A stretch of 17,149 nucleotides of DNA, taken from assembly GCA_017302355.1 (NCBI GenBank), contig JAFLDQ010000067.1:1-17149 (forward strand), read 5' to 3'. The first letter of the stretch is position 1; every line of letters starts with the position of its first letter. The stretch is from Dechloromonas sp. Its GTDB lineage: Bacteria; Pseudomonadota; Gammaproteobacteria; Burkholderiales; Rhodocyclaceae. The translations under genes and the position numbers were made by a program. The notes under the pieces were generated by a model. It did no database searches. It worked only from the letters and a program-made list of their open reading frames with translations, and was not told the DNA's origin. Positions 16,524-17,149 of this stretch are shown here, one piece after another.

Positions 16524-16814
16524 TCAGGTGCTGCGGCGGCGTTTGAGCGCGGTAATAGCGCGGCGTGCGTCCTGAACCCGACCAGACACCACGTCGTCGA
16601 GGCCTTTGACCGCCTCGTCGATCAACAGCAGGTGAATGCGCTCCCGCTCCAACTGGTGGTAGTAATCCAGCCGTTGCGCATCAACCAGCGCGATGTAGCT
16701 TTCACCGTTCTTGGTGATGATCTTCTCGGCACCGGCCTTGACCTCTTCGGCCAGCTCGGAGAAGTTGGCGCGGGCGGTCGAAAGCGGGATCACGTCACTA
16801 GCGGAAATTCCCAT
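16524..16814 (-). CDS. Type II antitoxin, Phd/YefM family
   Basis: The 96-residue product begins MGISASDVIPLSTARANFSE and has the Phd/YefM N-terminal DNA-binding pattern, IPLSTARANFSELAEEVKAG followed by KIITKNGESYIALVDA. The C-terminal half (YYHQLERERIHLLLIDEAVK and a basic tail KRRRST) is the part expected to bind and neutralise the toxin. AAGGA lies about 8 bases before the ATG. It comes first in the operon, as usual, and is likely to repress its own promoter through the palindrome at 16830-16844. Confidence 0.92.
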   Translation of the reverse strand: MGISASDVIPLSTARANFSELAEEVKAGAEKIITKNGESYIALVDAQRLDYYHQLERERIHLLLIDEAVKGLDDVVSGRVQDARRAITALKRRRST

Positions 16815-16829
16815 GGCGGTTTCCTTGGA

Positions 16830-16883
16830 TGCACTAAATGTGCAGAATTTTGTACATTATATACCGTCGCATGGCGAACTCAA
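16830..16883 (-). promoter_or_regulatory. Promoter and operator of the toxin-antitoxin operon
   Basis: On the minus strand TTGAGT (16883-16878) is followed after 16 bases by a perfect TATAAT (16861-16856). The palindrome TGCAC-taaat-GTGCA (16830-16844) lies between the start point and the antitoxin start, and a related GTAC half-site is at 16852-16855. A bound antitoxin would block transcription. The promoter begins just past the moaE stop codon. Confidence 0.7.
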
Positions 16884-16904
16884 ACCGACAATCTGCCCGT
16901 AAGG

Positions 16905-17149
16905 CTAACCACTCTCCGACTCGGCCGAGACATCGAGATTCCGCGCAGCCTTCCAGCGTGCCGCGGCGCTATCGTCGGTTTCCCGCGCGTCTACCCAGCG
17001 CGCCCCTTCCGGCGTCGTTTCCCGCTTCCAGAACGGGGCGCGGGTCTTCAGGTAATCCATGATGAACTCGCAGGCGGCGAAGGCTTCGCCGCGGTGGGCG
17101 CTGGTGACGGCGACCAGCACGATCTGGTCGCACGGCTTGAGCCGGCCGA
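16905..17149 (-). CDS. moaE: Molybdopterin synthase catalytic subunit, C-terminal part
   Basis: MoaE, with MoaD, adds two sulfurs to precursor Z to form molybdopterin. Only the last 81 codons are in the window; the start lies beyond the right edge. The visible sequence GRLKPCDQIVLVAVTSAHRG, then EAFAACEFIMDYLKTRAPFWKRE, is the family core and holds the Lys residues (YLKTRAPFWKRE) of the active site. The tail after GARWVDA is longer and more acidic than necessary for activity. The stop lies 22 bases before the -35 box of the toxin-antitoxin promoter on the same strand. Confidence 0.95.
   Translation of the reverse strand, partial: GRLKPCDQIVLVAVTSAHRGEAFAACEFIMDYLKTRAPFWKRETTPEGARWVDARETDDSAAARWKAARNLDVSAESESG

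Overview
The window looks like chromosomal DNA of a GC-rich betaproteobacterium. The best guess is a Rhodocyclales or Candidatus Accumulibacter-like lineage. This rests on protein character (rplM-rpsI pair, a DUF3567-type small protein, moaE close to clpB) and on polyphosphate- and polyhydroxyalkanoate-related genes lying together. The assignment is inference, because no marker was compared with a database.

Layout. Positions 1-286 (minus) hold the 5' part of an insertion-sequence transposase with an A7 run at a likely frame change. Positions 365-1318 are the ribosomal protein operon rplM-rpsI, with a near-consensus promoter and an intrinsic terminator. Positions 1672-2811 (minus) encode a polyphosphate kinase 2 with a long Ala/Pro/Lys-rich N-terminal tail. 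Next come yggX (3173-3445), rpiA (minus, 3837-4517) and, divergent from rpiA, a histone H1/AlgP-like Lys/Ala-rich protein (4619-5152). An MFS transporter (minus, 5551-6738) has a perfect palindrome upstream. Positions 7211-9811 carry three co-directional genes: a sirtuin lacking the usual zinc cysteines, a DEDDh exonuclease, and a class III-type PHA synthase-like protein. The last of these overlaps a convergent hotdog thioesterase by 51 bp. Positions 10629-12098 hold a small unknown gene and two membrane proteins (MAPEG and phage-holin-4/YvlD-like), all on minus. Positions 12226-12365 look like a free-standing small RNA gene, with promoter, C-rich body and strong terminator. Then follow a DUF3567-like gene (minus), a divergent small Cys-rich protein, and clpB (minus, 13372-15954) behind a good sigma-32 promoter. 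A ParE/RelE-Phd toxin-antitoxin pair (16128-16814, minus) sits between clpB and the 3' part of moaE at the window edge.

How the genes may work together. Most are independent housekeeping units, and strand changes and terminators separate them. Two links deserve attention. The PPK2 tail and the AlgP-like protein are both Ala/Lys/Pro-rich basic sequences within 2 kb, which suggests a shared association with polyphosphate granules. The PHA synthase-like gene lies next to an acyl-CoA thioesterase-type gene, though on opposite strands. Several spacers of about 300-500 bp hold no convincing protein gene. No tRNA, rRNA, CRISPR array or prophage was seen.
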